A DNA stretch of 53,077 nt from Candidatus Atribacteria bacterium (GTDB lineage Bacteria > Atribacterota > Phoenicimicrobiia > Phoenicimicrobiales > Stramentimicrobiaceae), in the NCBI GenBank assembly GCA_018402425.1, contig JAGYIZ010000012.1:1-53077 (forward strand). Direction: 5' to 3'. The notes below the pieces were generated by a model. The model had not been told where the DNA came from, did not search any database, and worked only from the letters and a program-made list of their open reading frames with translations. Position numbers and translations under genes: made by a program. This document shows positions 18,767-27,304 of this stretch, in pieces. The stretch's first letter is position 1. Every line of letters begins with the position of its first letter.

Positions 18767-19055
18767 ACTATGAGTAATGCTGTTGGCAATTTCCTCACCT
18801 AAACTTTGGTTTTTTAAAGAATAATTATCTTTATTTATATGATTTATCTGTTTTTATTTCCTTTCTATAAAATACAAATATTAAGTTTAATATTTTTGAT
18901 AGTATCGTAAATTTATATTAATACTATCATGTATGCATTTGCAATGTAAAGAAATCTCGTTGTTCGATTCGTGTTAAAAACATTAGGAAAAAATCACTGT
19001 CTACTTGGGCTTTCTTTTCCATTTAGCTTTAACTCTCGTTTCTTGAAAAAAATTC
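18767..19055. other. Intergenic region upstream of the hemolysin III gene
   Basis: The part up to about 18850 encodes the conserved N-terminus of the hemolysin III protein in frame. The remainder, AT-rich, has no gene or clear structure. Confidence 0.4.
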
Positions 19056-20270
19056 TTATTTTCTTATTTGTTTGGAAATTACCTTACCTAGTCTTTTGAT
19101 TCCCTCCTCAATATCTTCTTTGCTGGGATAACAAAATGATAGTCTCATGGTATTTTTACCTTTACCGTCAGCATAAAAGGATGATCCGCTTACATAAGCT
19201 ACTTTTTCTTTGATAGCATCAGAAAACATTTCGTCTGTATCAATATATTCAGGCAAAGTCACAAAGACAAAAAATCCCCCGTTCGGTTTAGTCCAGGAGG
19301 TTCCTTCTGGGAAATATTTCTCTAAAGATTGTAGCATAATGTCTCGTTTATCCTTATAAATTGAGATATTTGACTCGATGTTCTTATCAATATAACCTTG
19401 CTCACAATATTCAGAAGCAATCAATTGGTTTAACATAGTTGTACATAAATCGGTAGCTTGTTTTAAAGTAGCAATTTTTTCAATAATTTCTTCATTGCCG
19501 GAAACCCAGGCTAACCTTAGGCCAGGACATAATATTTTGGAAAAAGTACCTAAATTTATAACTCTTCCTTCATAATCAAAAGAAAAAATTGACGGAATTG
19601 GCTCTCCTTCAAATCGGAGCTTGTCATAAGGATTATCTTCTAAGATAAAAAAGTCGTACTTCTGGGCAATTTCAAGCATTTTCTTTCTCCGAGGTAAGGA
19701 CATGGTAACACCGGCAGGATTTTGAAAATTAGAAATTGTATATACAAATTTAACCTTTTTACCTTTGCTGGTAATTTTTTCCAAGGTATCTTCCAAAGAT
19801 TCCATCTGCATGCCCTCGCTATCCATTGGAATTCCAATCATTTCTGCTCCATAACTTCTAAAAACATTCAGGGCTGCCAAATAGCTCGGCAGTTCTACAA
19901 TAACAATATCTCCCGGGTCCAATAATGCCTTGCTCACCAAATCCAACCCCTGCTGTGAACCGGAAGTTATAATAATATTATCTGTTGTATATTTTTTAGC
20001 ATCCATATTCAGCCACTGAAATAAAAATTCTCTTAATTTCAATAAGCCTTCTGTACTGCTATATTGTAACGCACGGGCACTATCCCTGGTTAAAATTTGT
20101 GAACATATCTCTTTTATTTCCTCAACAGGAAATGTTGTCGGATCAGGCATTCCGCCGGCTAATGATATTACATCGGAACTTTGAATAATTTTTAGAATCT
20201 CTCTAATCGATGAAGCTTTACTCTGTTTAGCCAATTTTGAAAATAACTCTTCGCTTTTGATTAATGACAT
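19056..20270 (-). CDS. PLP-dependent aminotransferase (2-aminoadipate/aromatic type, class I/II)
   Basis: A 404-residue fold-type I aminotransferase. It has SLAGGMPDPTTFP near the N-terminus, ITSGSQQGLDLVSKALLDPG, the NFQNPAG segment, and the cofactor lysine in GTFSKILCPGLRLAWVSG (about K244), with the arginine in RLSFCYP near the end. It is of the type related to MocR regulators but lacks their DNA-binding domain. Enzymes of this type act on 2-aminoadipate, branched-chain or aromatic amino acids; sequence alone does not choose. RBS AAAGGAGAAG, monocistronic. Confidence 0.9.
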   Translation of the reverse strand: MSLIKSEELFSKLAKQSKASSIREILKIIQSSDVISLAGGMPDPTTFPVEEIKEICSQILTRDSARALQYSSTEGLLKLREFLFQWLNMDAKKYTTDNIIITSGSQQGLDLVSKALLDPGDIVIVELPSYLAALNVFRSYGAEMIGIPMDSEGMQMESLEDTLEKITSKGKKVKFVYTISNFQNPAGVTMSLPRRKKMLEIAQKYDFFILEDNPYDKLRFEGEPIPSIFSFDYEGRVINLGTFSKILCPGLRLAWVSGNEEIIEKIATLKQATDLCTTMLNQLIASEYCEQGYIDKNIESNISIYKDKRDIMLQSLEKYFPEGTSWTKPNGGFFVFVTLPEYIDTDEMFSDAIKEKVAYVSGSSFYADGKGKNTMRLSFCYPSKEDIEEGIKRLGKVISKQIRK

Positions 20271-20509
20271 TATCTTCTCCTTTTATTTCAATAGTTTAAT
20301 AAATAATAGAACAATAATATCTTAATATCAATCTTTTTATTGATTCTCTTGTTTTTTCTCTCCCATTAACCAACAAATTTTTTTCAATGATTTCTTCTCA
20401 TTATTCGTTTAACAATATTAAAACCTAAATTGTATATCTAACATTTTTGTGATATTTTAATAGTAAATTTATTTCCCAATTCTCCTAAAAATATAAACAG
20501 GTATAGATT

Positions 20510-21147
20510 ATGGCCCATATAACTGGAAAATCGGCTTATAAAAAATTAGAAGAAAGACTTAATAGATTCCCTCAAGGCACACCTCCTTCTGAGTCTTTAG
20601 ACAATATTTTAAGCATCATTTTTAAAGAAAAAGAGGTATAATTGGTTTCTCAGCTACCAATCAAACCTTTTACAGTAAATACCGCAAGCCGTATCTGGAA
20701 ATTAGACAAACTGCAAACTGAGAAAATATTAGATAATTTAGCCGGTAGGGCAATTCTTTTAGATTCAGAACATAAAGGAGTAAAAAAATATATCATTCCA
20801 CCACCAATGGCGGGATTTTTTGAATTCTCCATGATGAGGACAAGACAGGATATCGACCAAAAACTCCTTTCCGAATTATTTTACCAGTACATTAATATTG
20901 AGGAAGATTTTGTGAAAGATTTGCTTTTCGGCAGTGAAACATACCTGGGGAGAGCTTTAGTACATGAGACATCACTGTCTAATGATAATCTTATTTCAAT
21001 TCTGGAATATGAAAAGGCTAGTCATATTATCAAAACCGCCTCTCATATCGGTATCAGTATCTGCTATTGCCGCCATAAAAAGAATAAAGGGGTCAAATCT
21101 TTATTATTGACAATTCTATTTTTTGCTACAACAGATCATAGCAATTA
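20510..21147 (+). pseudogene. 4Fe-4S-type protein remnant cut off at a repeat element
   Basis: Two rightward segments in one frame, MAHITGKSAYKKLEERLNRF (20510 on) and LVSQLPIKPFTVNTASRIW (20641 on), are separated by a single TAA at about 20638. They match the N-terminal part of a conserved family whose C-terminus holds Fe-S cysteines. The match continues through GFFEFSMMRTRQDI and ISICYCRHKK, then is lost at about 21100, where a few unrelated codons lead into repeat B copy 1. The Fe-S binding half is missing. Confidence 0.7.
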
Positions 21148-21162
21148 ATCCAGATAAAGTAA

Positions 21163-21318
21163 CTGTTCTGGACAAGATACATAAGCCACAAATACTCCTT
21201 TGGCCATATGTTCTTATTCTGGCATAAAGACATAAAGAAAGTTATTTGACTATCCCTGGTTGATCAGATTATTCTATTATCAAGTTAACTGGGGTGTTAT
21301 TTTTCAATTATAGGCCCC
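21163..21318 (+). repeat. Repeat family B, copy 1
   Basis: The longest well-kept copy. It contains CACAAATACTCCTTTGGCCA, CTGGTTGATCAGATTATTCT and ends GTTATTTTTCAATTATAGG followed by CCCCAT. The right end overlaps the last codons of the leftward BrkB gene. Other copies lie at about 23205, 26135, 28650 and 30680, all in this orientation; a doubtful one is near 39520. Confidence 0.85.
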
Positions 21319-22154
21319 ATTATTTCCTTATTCGCTTTAAATGTCTGGTCGGACACGGCGTTTATTTCTGCACCCAACAAAGCAATCGAACTGCTGATAT
21401 AGAGCCAGACAAGAAAAACTATAATGCCGCCCAGACTGCCGTACGTCCTGGAAAAGTTGCCAAAATTGTTCACATAATATGCAAACAACTGCGAAGCGGC
21501 TAACCAGGCCAGTGTGGCAAAAATCGCACCGGGATAAATATCACGAAAGCGAAGGCGACGGTCCGGTGCATACAAATATAAGATACTAAACACGCAAAAG
21601 ATGATGAGTAATGGAATGCCAAACCGCAAAAAAGTCCATAGAACATAAAAGAATTCTTCCATGCCGATACGTTGAAAGGCAAGTGAACCAAGATACCGGC
21701 CAAAGACCAGCAGGCTCAGGGAGAAGATAATGACCAGGGCCAAGGCAAAAGTGGAAAAAACGCCGATAGCATTGAGCTTAAAGAAAGACCGGCTTTCTGC
21801 TATCCCGTAAGCCCGGTTAATCGCCCTAATCAAAGCGGCACTGCCCCGGGAAGCCATCCAGATTGTACCCAGGATACCCAGGGAGAGCAGCGTAAAGTTA
21901 TCGGCTGCTGCCACCTCCGTAAGAATTTCTCTGACAATGACAAAGGCAGATTCCGGGAGAAGGATGGAGAGCTCATCTATTGTACTCTGCTGGGTCAACG
22001 GTGTATAGTCCAGCAGTGTAATCAGGAAAATCAGAAAGGGAAAAACAGACAAAATAAAATAATAACTTAGCTGGGCACTCAGTGAAGAAACCTCGTCATC
22101 CTGAACAGCCTGATACAAATTTCGCAGATAGCTGATTATAGCCTGACCGTTCAT
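21297..22154 (-). CDS. YihY/BrkB family inner-membrane protein, GC-rich
   Basis: A 285-residue membrane protein with about six helices and the family tracts QLSYYFILSVFPFLIFLI, ASRGSAALIRAINRAYG and TLAWLAASQLFAYYVNNFG. Members were once mistaken for RNase BN; their function is uncertain, possibly transport. GAGGAGG precedes an ATG at 22154; a TTG directly before it is less likely. The gene is visibly richer in G and C (about half by eye) than its neighbours, which suggests recent acquisition. Its last codons, MGPIIEK and stop, coincide with the end of repeat B, so the natural C-terminus may have been replaced. Confidence 0.88.
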   Translation of the reverse strand: MNGQAIISYLRNLYQAVQDDEVSSLSAQLSYYFILSVFPFLIFLITLLDYTPLTQQSTIDELSILLPESAFVIVREILTEVAAADNFTLLSLGILGTIWMASRGSAALIRAINRAYGIAESRSFFKLNAIGVFSTFALALVIIFSLSLLVFGRYLGSLAFQRIGMEEFFYVLWTFLRFGIPLLIIFCVFSILYLYAPDRRLRFRDIYPGAIFATLAWLAASQLFAYYVNNFGNFSRTYGSLGGIIVFLVWLYISSSIALLGAEINAVSDQTFKANKEIMGPIIEK

Positions 22155-22437
22155 CAATCAACCTCCTCGCCTGTGTCTTGTGTACATTATATCATGGAGT
22201 CCATTACATTATATTTCACTTCTGTTAAATCCCCTAAAACCGATGTGCAAAAGTTTGTCGTTTCCCCGGTCGCGACACACTATATTTAAATGAGCTCAAT
22301 ACAATACAGTATATCTTTGCCGGAGGGAAAGCCATAGTTTAAGAACAATCGCTGACAGTGAATATTCTGGTGACGGCACCAGGCACAGTAACCCCATGTT
22401 AATAATAAAGAATTGATCCCTCTATTTGCTTTCAACT
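22155..22437. other. Moderately GC-rich spacer
   Basis: No gene seen. The region has higher GC than usual and contains the phrase GGTGACGGCACCAGGCAC at about 22370. It probably arrived with the BrkB gene. Confidence 0.4.
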
Positions 22438-23160
22438 TCAAATAGATTTATTCTGAGGAATTGTCTGATAATCTTGAATATCTAAAAACCAATGCGGCCA
22501 GAAACCCTCTCTTCGAATCACCTGGCTTTTTGTAATTGCTATTTCTCCTCTTTTAAAAATGGGACCGCCAATAACAAAGGTGTGATATTCACCATTTTCT
22601 CCACAACAACAAATATCTCTTTTTCTAAGCTCCTCTACAAATTTACGATCTACTACCCGACCAATCATATCTTTGTTAAATAATTCTGTCTGTGCACTAA
22701 CTACCACTGCTTTAAAACCTAAACCGATAAATTCTTCAATAACTTCCTCTGCTGTTCTTTGCCACAGAGGTTCTAATGGTCTTATTTCTAATTCTTGACA
22801 TACTCTTTCCACCCAGGTTCTATGCTCTTCTAAATAGATGTCCCCAAAAACCATACCTTTAGCCCCTCTTGTCTTTAAGGATGTTACTGCCTCTTTAAAT
22901 TCCTTTTCATAAAGGTCCATATCATCACTGACCTCTTTTTGGAATAAGGGAATACCAATCAGCTGAGCTTGTAGATTAATAAGTTCTTTCTGAATACCAT
23001 GGAAACAACATCTTTGGTATTTTTTGGAAATTAAATTTAAAAGAAAACTTATCTGGTAACCCATCTGCATTGCCTTATAGCAGGCCAAACAGCTGTCTTT
23101 GCCTCCACTCCAGGAGCCAATGAGTTCATTTATATTTTGTGGCTTATTAATTTTAACCAA
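22438..23160 (-). CDS. Dph6-related ATP pyrophosphatase (diphthine-ammonia ligase family)
   Basis: A 240-residue N-type ATP pyrophosphatase. The P-loop-like SGGKDSCLACYKA is near residue 20, followed by GMVFGDIYLEEHRTWVERVC and later EFIGLGFKAVVVSAQTELF and GENGEYHTFVIGGP. Eukaryotic and archaeal relatives make diphthamide, but bacteria lack that modification, so the bacterial role is unknown; an amidation or RNA-modification reaction is possible. The start is TTG, 6 nt after AGAGGAG. Lies between BrkB and the AbiE pair, bounded on both sides by B repeats. Confidence 0.87.
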   Translation of the reverse strand: MVKINKPQNINELIGSWSGGKDSCLACYKAMQMGYQISFLLNLISKKYQRCCFHGIQKELINLQAQLIGIPLFQKEVSDDMDLYEKEFKEAVTSLKTRGAKGMVFGDIYLEEHRTWVERVCQELEIRPLEPLWQRTAEEVIEEFIGLGFKAVVVSAQTELFNKDMIGRVVDRKFVEELRKRDICCCGENGEYHTFVIGGPIFKRGEIAITKSQVIRREGFWPHWFLDIQDYQTIPQNKSI

Positions 23161-23204
23161 AACAATCTCCTCTTCGAAAAAACAAAGGGTCTCTCTAGCA
23201 ATGT

Positions 23205-23312
23205 ACTTTTATTTCGGCATAAAAAAAGTTATTTGGCTATCATGGTTGATCAGATAATTCTATTATCAAGTTAGCTGGGGTGTTATTTTTCAACTATAGG
23301 CCCCTATGCTTT
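23205..23312 (+). repeat. Repeat family B, copy 2
   Basis: Contains AAAGTTATTTGGCTATC, TGGTTGATCAGATAATTCTA, TTATCAAGTTAGCTGGGGTG and ends TTTTTCAACTATAGGCCCCT. The left part of the family sequence is missing or changed. It lies between the Dph6-like gene and the AbiE pair. Confidence 0.85.
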
Positions 23313-23390
23313 TCCTCTCTTCTTTTATATTTTGTGAACTTGTGAAGCATGATTCCATATCTTCTTCTCTTGTCTTATCTTTCAATATTA

Positions 23391-24230
23391 CTATTTAATC
23401 AATTTAAAAATAACTTTTTTAATTTCATCTATTACTTCAGCAAAAGATATTTCATTAACATAATTGAATTCTTTTTGATATTTTATCCAACGTTCCCGAA
23501 TGAATTTATCTTTTCTAATAGAATTAAGTATATTTTCTGAGTTGGAGAGTATATCAATTGATTCTCTTCTTTTCATAGTTGCGATAAGAGCTTTTTTGCA
23601 CAAAGAATAATCAATGCCAATTCCTCTTAATTTGCTCAGTTTATATATATCATAAAAATCTTTTGATCTGCTATTTAAAATTCCTCTGAAAAGAATAGTT
23701 TCAATTTTTTCTGCTAATATCGTTTCTAAGTTATATGAATAAATCAAAATCCATCTTTCTTCCATCAACAATTTGTATTTATATTCGAGTGCATGTGGGG
23801 TAATTTTATCTCCGCATGTTAAATCAACTTTAATTGGAACTGTGATAGTATCATAAAAACAATCCATAGATATTCTAAATCCACTATATATGTCATTCTC
23901 CCTAATTATATTTACCCACTTTAACCTAAAATTAACACTGTCATTAATAGCTAATGCAAGAATTTCATTAAACATTCTTTGAATATTTTCTACAGTAAGC
24001 GGATGATTTCTAATCGTTGCATCGATGTCCATTGTTGTTCTGCTTTCAAGCCCTATCATTGCTGATATTAGCATCCCACCTTTTAAAATAAAATTTGACT
24101 TATAAGAAGAGTTAGAAATTCTCTCTAGCACTCTTTCCATCATATAATTCTGGAGAATTACTTGTGCCGAAATTCTTTTCTCTCTGGAAATATTTTTTAT
24201 TTTAGCTTTTAACTTCATCGCATTTCTCAC
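23391..24230 (-). CDS. AbiEii-type nucleotidyltransferase toxin
   Basis: A 279-residue toxin of the AbiEii/AbiGii family, the killer half of type IV toxin-antitoxin systems. These enzymes are nucleotidyltransferases that block translation by adding nucleotides to tRNA acceptor ends. Motifs: FILKGGMLISAMIGLESRTT followed by MDIDATIRN, the GG and DxD of the nucleotidyltransferase core, then ILAEKIETILFRG and SKDFYDIYKLSKLRG. Its ATG overlaps the antitoxin stop by 4 bp (ATGA), so the two are coupled. Full length, no defects seen. Confidence 0.92.
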   Translation of the reverse strand: MRNAMKLKAKIKNISREKRISAQVILQNYMMERVLERISNSSYKSNFILKGGMLISAMIGLESRTTMDIDATIRNHPLTVENIQRMFNEILALAINDSVNFRLKWVNIIRENDIYSGFRISMDCFYDTITVPIKVDLTCGDKITPHALEYKYKLLMEERWILIYSYNLETILAEKIETILFRGILNSRSKDFYDIYKLSKLRGIGIDYSLCKKALIATMKRRESIDILSNSENILNSIRKDKFIRERWIKYQKEFNYVNEISFAEVIDEIKKVIFKLIK

Positions 24231-24820
24231 AGTAAAATCTCCATAAATTGCCGTATGATTTTTTCAACCTTACAATATTTTGCATATTTCATAAGCATGG
24301 TAATATTATTATCTTTCCTAACTGCATAACGTTTTAAAGCATTATTTAACATTTCACTATCTATATGATTTCGACTTCTAATTATATCTACAATTGTTCG
24401 CTCGGTATTATAGGTGCTAATTTTTCTTCCAAAACTAGTTAATAATTCTACTTTACCTAGGCTATGCAAGTTTTTATGAACATAAAATGTGAATATACCT
24501 TCTTCTTTGAGTGATTTTACATGGTATCTATTTGGAAAAGTCATTGTATAATGATTGGGAGTTGTATCTGTTAAATCATGTAAATACAGAGCGGTCCCGT
24601 GCGAATAAATTCCTTTGCGATATCTTGCTTGAATTCTAAACATTTCGTCATCAAAAGCATCAACAGTTAAATATACACCTCTTTCAATTTTTTCTATAAA
24701 CTTTTTTTTGACTAAGATTGATAAATAAATTCTTGGAATCCCCAATTGATCTACCTGTGATGACAATATTAATCCTCCATTATCTTTAATAATCTCCATC
24801 AACTTCTCTTCATGATTCAT
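24227..24820 (-). CDS. AbiEi-type antitoxin / transcriptional repressor
   Basis: A 197-residue antitoxin of the AbiEi family, with an N-terminal winged helix (about 1-55, GGLILSSQVDQLGIPRIYLS, KKKFIEKIERGVYL) and a C-terminal antitoxin domain with YSHGTALYLHDLTDTTPNHY and TYNTERTIVDIIRSR. Members bind the promoter of their own operon and neutralise the partner toxin. First gene of the pair; RBS AAAGGTGG. Confidence 0.92.
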   Translation of the reverse strand: MNHEEKLMEIIKDNGGLILSSQVDQLGIPRIYLSILVKKKFIEKIERGVYLTVDAFDDEMFRIQARYRKGIYSHGTALYLHDLTDTTPNHYTMTFPNRYHVKSLKEEGIFTFYVHKNLHSLGKVELLTSFGRKISTYNTERTIVDIIRSRNHIDSEMLNNALKRYAVRKDNNITMLMKYAKYCKVEKIIRQFMEILL

Positions 24821-24846
24821 ACCAACACCACCTTTTTACATTTACA

Positions 24847-24880
24847 CGTTTATTGTATTCCATTTACGTTTATTTGTAAA
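24847..24880 (-). promoter_or_regulatory. AbiE promoter and candidate repressor sites
   Basis: Read leftward: TTTACA (24875-24880), a 17-bp spacer, TACAAT (24852-24857). On the plus strand, CGTTTATT occurs at 24847 and again at 24867, exactly 20 bp apart (two helix turns), overlapping the promoter. This suits binding by the AbiEi winged helix; binding is inferred. Confidence 0.72.
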
Positions 24881-24921
24881 GATTTTATTTGATTAATTCC
24901 ATTAACAATATTTTTAAAACT

Positions 24922-24957
24922 AAAAAAGAGCAATCCCTTCTATGTAGAAATTGCTCT
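24922..24957 (-). terminator. Rho-independent terminator (leftward)
   Basis: Stem AGAGCAAT/ATTGCTCT with an inner TTCTA/TAGAA pairing. Read leftward, the stem is followed directly by TTTTTT. It stands before the AbiE promoter and would insulate it from transcripts arriving from the right, though no gene that needs it is recognised there. Confidence 0.75.
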
Positions 24958-24959
24958 AA

Positions 24960-25194
24960 ATCATAATAACTTGTGTCTTTGCATGTAAAGATTTCCTCAA
25001 GAAATATTCTGGTCATGTTACTAAAATGTGGCATAGCACTTATTATATTGCAAGAACTGACCTGTATTATTCGTCTAAAGCCTTACCATCCGGGTAAGAA
25101 ACTCCTCAAATCTTATAGATTTTTTGCTAAAAATTACCGAATTAATGAGTACAACCGTCCACTGACATATTCTATAACATAGAATCCCTTGCAA
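24960..25194 (+). other. Unrecognised coding remnant
   Basis: Rightward frames such as FLKKYSGHVTKMWHSTYYIA followed, out of frame, by FFAKNYRINEYNRPLTYSIT look like decayed protein, but I do not recognise the family. Confidence 0.3.
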
Positions 25195-25396
25195 TAAATC
25201 CTTTCCCAATACATACACTTAAACTACATGGCACAAACAAAATTTATAGAATTAGAGTTGGTAATTATAGAATTATCTATCTGGTAGATACTGAAGAAAA
25301 TATTGTAATTATTTATTACATAAGACTGTGAAAAAAGAGTTGGCAGATTTAATAAAACATTCATTGAAAACTAATATTTCAAGACCAGACCCCATT
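25195..25396 (+). pseudogene. RelE-type toxin remnant, copy 1
   Basis: In shifting frames it encodes YTLKLHGTNKIY-like, YRIRVGNYRIIYLVD and TEENIVIIYYI, the core beta-strands of a RelE/ParE-type mRNA-interferase toxin. It lacks the N-terminal helices and any antitoxin. The region from about 25215 to 25396 is repeated, with small changes, at 26725-26907, including the flank ending CAAGACCAGACCCC. Confidence 0.7.
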
Positions 25397-25890
25397 GGTT
25401 CTTATTAGACCAGAAACCATCCTTACTGGTTGCTTTCTTATAAGCTGGCATAAGCCTATTAGCATTCACTTGCACTAAGTGCAAATCTCAAATGCCCGTT
25501 AATGTCATTTGCGTAGTTAAACTTTCGTCATTTTTCCAAAATCAGTGCTACAAACAAAAGAAAAAGAGTTCCATGCTTTCACTGAAGGTAGTGATTGTGT
25601 CTTCATCTTCTTGATCTCCAGATTAACCACATCCACTTAGAGCTTGGATCATTTACCATATCTTTCACGAAGATATTCCAAAACCATCTAATTTCATCTT
25701 TCTCCCTCCTGTTGCCCCTGCTTGCCTGTAGCTGTTGTCTGTTTAACAAGATTGGGTACTATATGGAAAAGGCAGGGTTGCTCTCCATGATTACCTATTC
25801 TATGTTGCCTAAATGACCACAATTGTTTATTGTGTATTTAACTTATACATTATTTTTCTGTTCTTTTATTATATTTCTGTACTAATTTGA
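25397..25890. other. Decayed region, nothing identified
   Basis: Short open frames only. No protein family recognised on either strand. Confidence 0.4.
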
Positions 25891-25892
25891 AA

Positions 25893-26001
25893 TAACCTAT
25901 GCAAATCGGCAGGACTTCTAGCACCTTTGCCACCTTGGTTAATCTGTAATGTATAAACCATAGTTTTCTCAATATTTTTATGACCCGACAATTCTTACAT
26001 T
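25893..26001 (-). pseudogene. Tyrosine recombinase C-terminal remnant (integron-integrase-like)
   Basis: A leftward frame encodes ELSGHKNIEKTMVYTLQ then INQGGKGARSPADLH. This is the last active-site box of tyrosine recombinases (GHxxxxTTxxYT, with the catalytic Tyr) followed by a GG.G.RSP.D tail typical of the IntI-like group. The rest of the gene was not found to the right, so only the last ~35 residues survive. Confidence 0.6.
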
Positions 26002-26094
26002 GTTATTATTTCATGTCATGATTCCAATAAATGAGTTTAAAGAATACTTATGTTTTTATATCATAAATTAGAAGTTCCGAGTTCAGGTCGAGTC

Positions 26095-26256
26095 ACCAAG
26101 ACAAATGTATTTGTCTTTGGACAAACCCCTAGATCCACAAATATTCCTCTGGCCATATATGATCATTATGGCATAAAGAAAGTTATTTGACTATCCTGGT
26201 TGATCAGATTATTCTATTATCAAGTTAGCTGGGGTGTTATTTTTCAATTATAGATC
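26095..26256 (+). repeat. Repeat family B, copy 3
   Basis: Well preserved: CCACAAATATTCCTCTGGCC, GGCATAAAGAAAGTTATTTG, CCTGGTTGATCAGATTATTC and the right end TTTTTCAATTATAGATCCCT. It lies between the recombinase remnant and the second RelE module. Confidence 0.85.
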
Positions 26257-26430
26257 CCTATGTTTTTCTTTGATTTCTCCTTTTTTATCTGAGGCATCGA
26301 TAAAATTCAGATACTTTTTGATGAGGCAATTCCCTCTATTGCTAATTATAGATAAGTAACCTATAATAATAACTATACAAAAATAATTAAAATATTTATC
26401 GGTCTAAATTTCAGTCAAGGAGAAATATAA

Positions 26431-26864
26431 ATGAAAGTTTTAAGGAAGAAAATTATATCATAGATAAAAAAAGATGCAAAGAAGACCGCTGCAAATTCTC
26501 TACTGAAGAAAATGAAGAACTGATGAAGGACCTGTAATGATCTTTCAGTGATTGCTGAAGAGGCGGATGAACCAACTATACCTGATAAACTTTACAAAAA
26601 GTTAAAAATGGAGATCTTCTTAATATATATTGGAAGAAATCTGCCGAAAGATCTATTAACCCCCTTGATCAAAGATATTCAAATTAATATTTTATAGACT
26701 ATTACATTAAATCTTATATTTATACACGTAAACTTCATGGCACAAACAAAATTTATAAATTAGAGTTGGTAATTATAGAATTATCTATCACAGTAGATAC
26801 TGAACAAAATGTTAAACAATTATTTATTACTGGGCACAGAAAAGAGGTTTACCGAAGAATTTAA
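26431..26864 (+). pseudogene. Antitoxin-RelE toxin module remnant, copy 2
   Basis: AAGGAG precedes ATG at 26431, which starts an antitoxin-like frame with early stops and the segment LSVIAEEADEPTIPDK. This runs into a toxin frame with shifts: IYWKKSAERSINPLDQRYS, YTRKLHGTNKIYKL, VDTEQN, and the RelE-typical end FITGHRKEVYRRI then TAA (26864). A complete but broken RelBE-type pair. Its toxin half and 3' flank are the same as remnant copy 1. Confidence 0.75.
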
Positions 26865-26907
26865 TAAAACATTCATTGAAAACTAATATTTCAAGACCAG
26901 ACCCCAT
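26725..26907 (+). repeat. Duplicated toxin 3' segment (partner of 25215-25396)
   Basis: About 180 bp nearly identical to 25215-25396, from CATGGCACAAACAAAATTTA through ATTCATTGAAAACTAATATT to CAAGACCAGACCCCAT. The toxin's last codons differ between copies while the untranslated flank is the same, so the flank belongs to the duplicated unit. Confidence 0.8.
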
Positions 26908-27046
26908 CTCTTTTATCTGACCCCATCTACATCCACTACGCTTATACTGTGACCTTCTGGCATCATTCAATCCTTTTTCCGATATAAAATGCATAGCAAA
27001 TACGCTTTATATTTGTAGTATAATTCTTTCACCATACTATTGTATT

Positions 27047-27304
27047 TTATAAAATCTTCGGCAGCTTGATTTCCTGCGTATTTTTCAAAAAGATTTCCTG
27101 AGCAGCAACCAACGGAGATCGCGTTTCAAATCCAGCGGTTTTCAGGAGAGCAAAAATTATAACAGGCATGTATCCTGCTTTTTGCATTTGGGCAACCTTA
27201 TTTGAAATCGTGTCTGTGGTTGACTTTTTAAAAACTTTACGATCTCTTACGCAGGTCGCTCCATAGTAAACAAGTGTTTCTGTAACAGCGATATATCCCT
27301 TCAC
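27047..27304 (-). CDS. Hypothetical protein, possibly a gene fragment
   Basis: An 85-residue frame (AVTETLVYYGATCVRDRKVF, MPVIIFALLKTAGFETRSPL) of ordinary composition. It has no clear RBS and lies in decayed DNA. In neighbouring frames just upstream (27310-27420) protein-like sequence continues ([20 protein letters not shown]), so this may be part of a frameshifted gene. Family not recognised. Confidence 0.3.
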   Translation of the reverse strand: MKGYIAVTETLVYYGATCVRDRKVFKKSTTDTISNKVAQMQKAGYMPVIIFALLKTAGFETRSPLVAAQEIFLKNTQEIKLPKIL

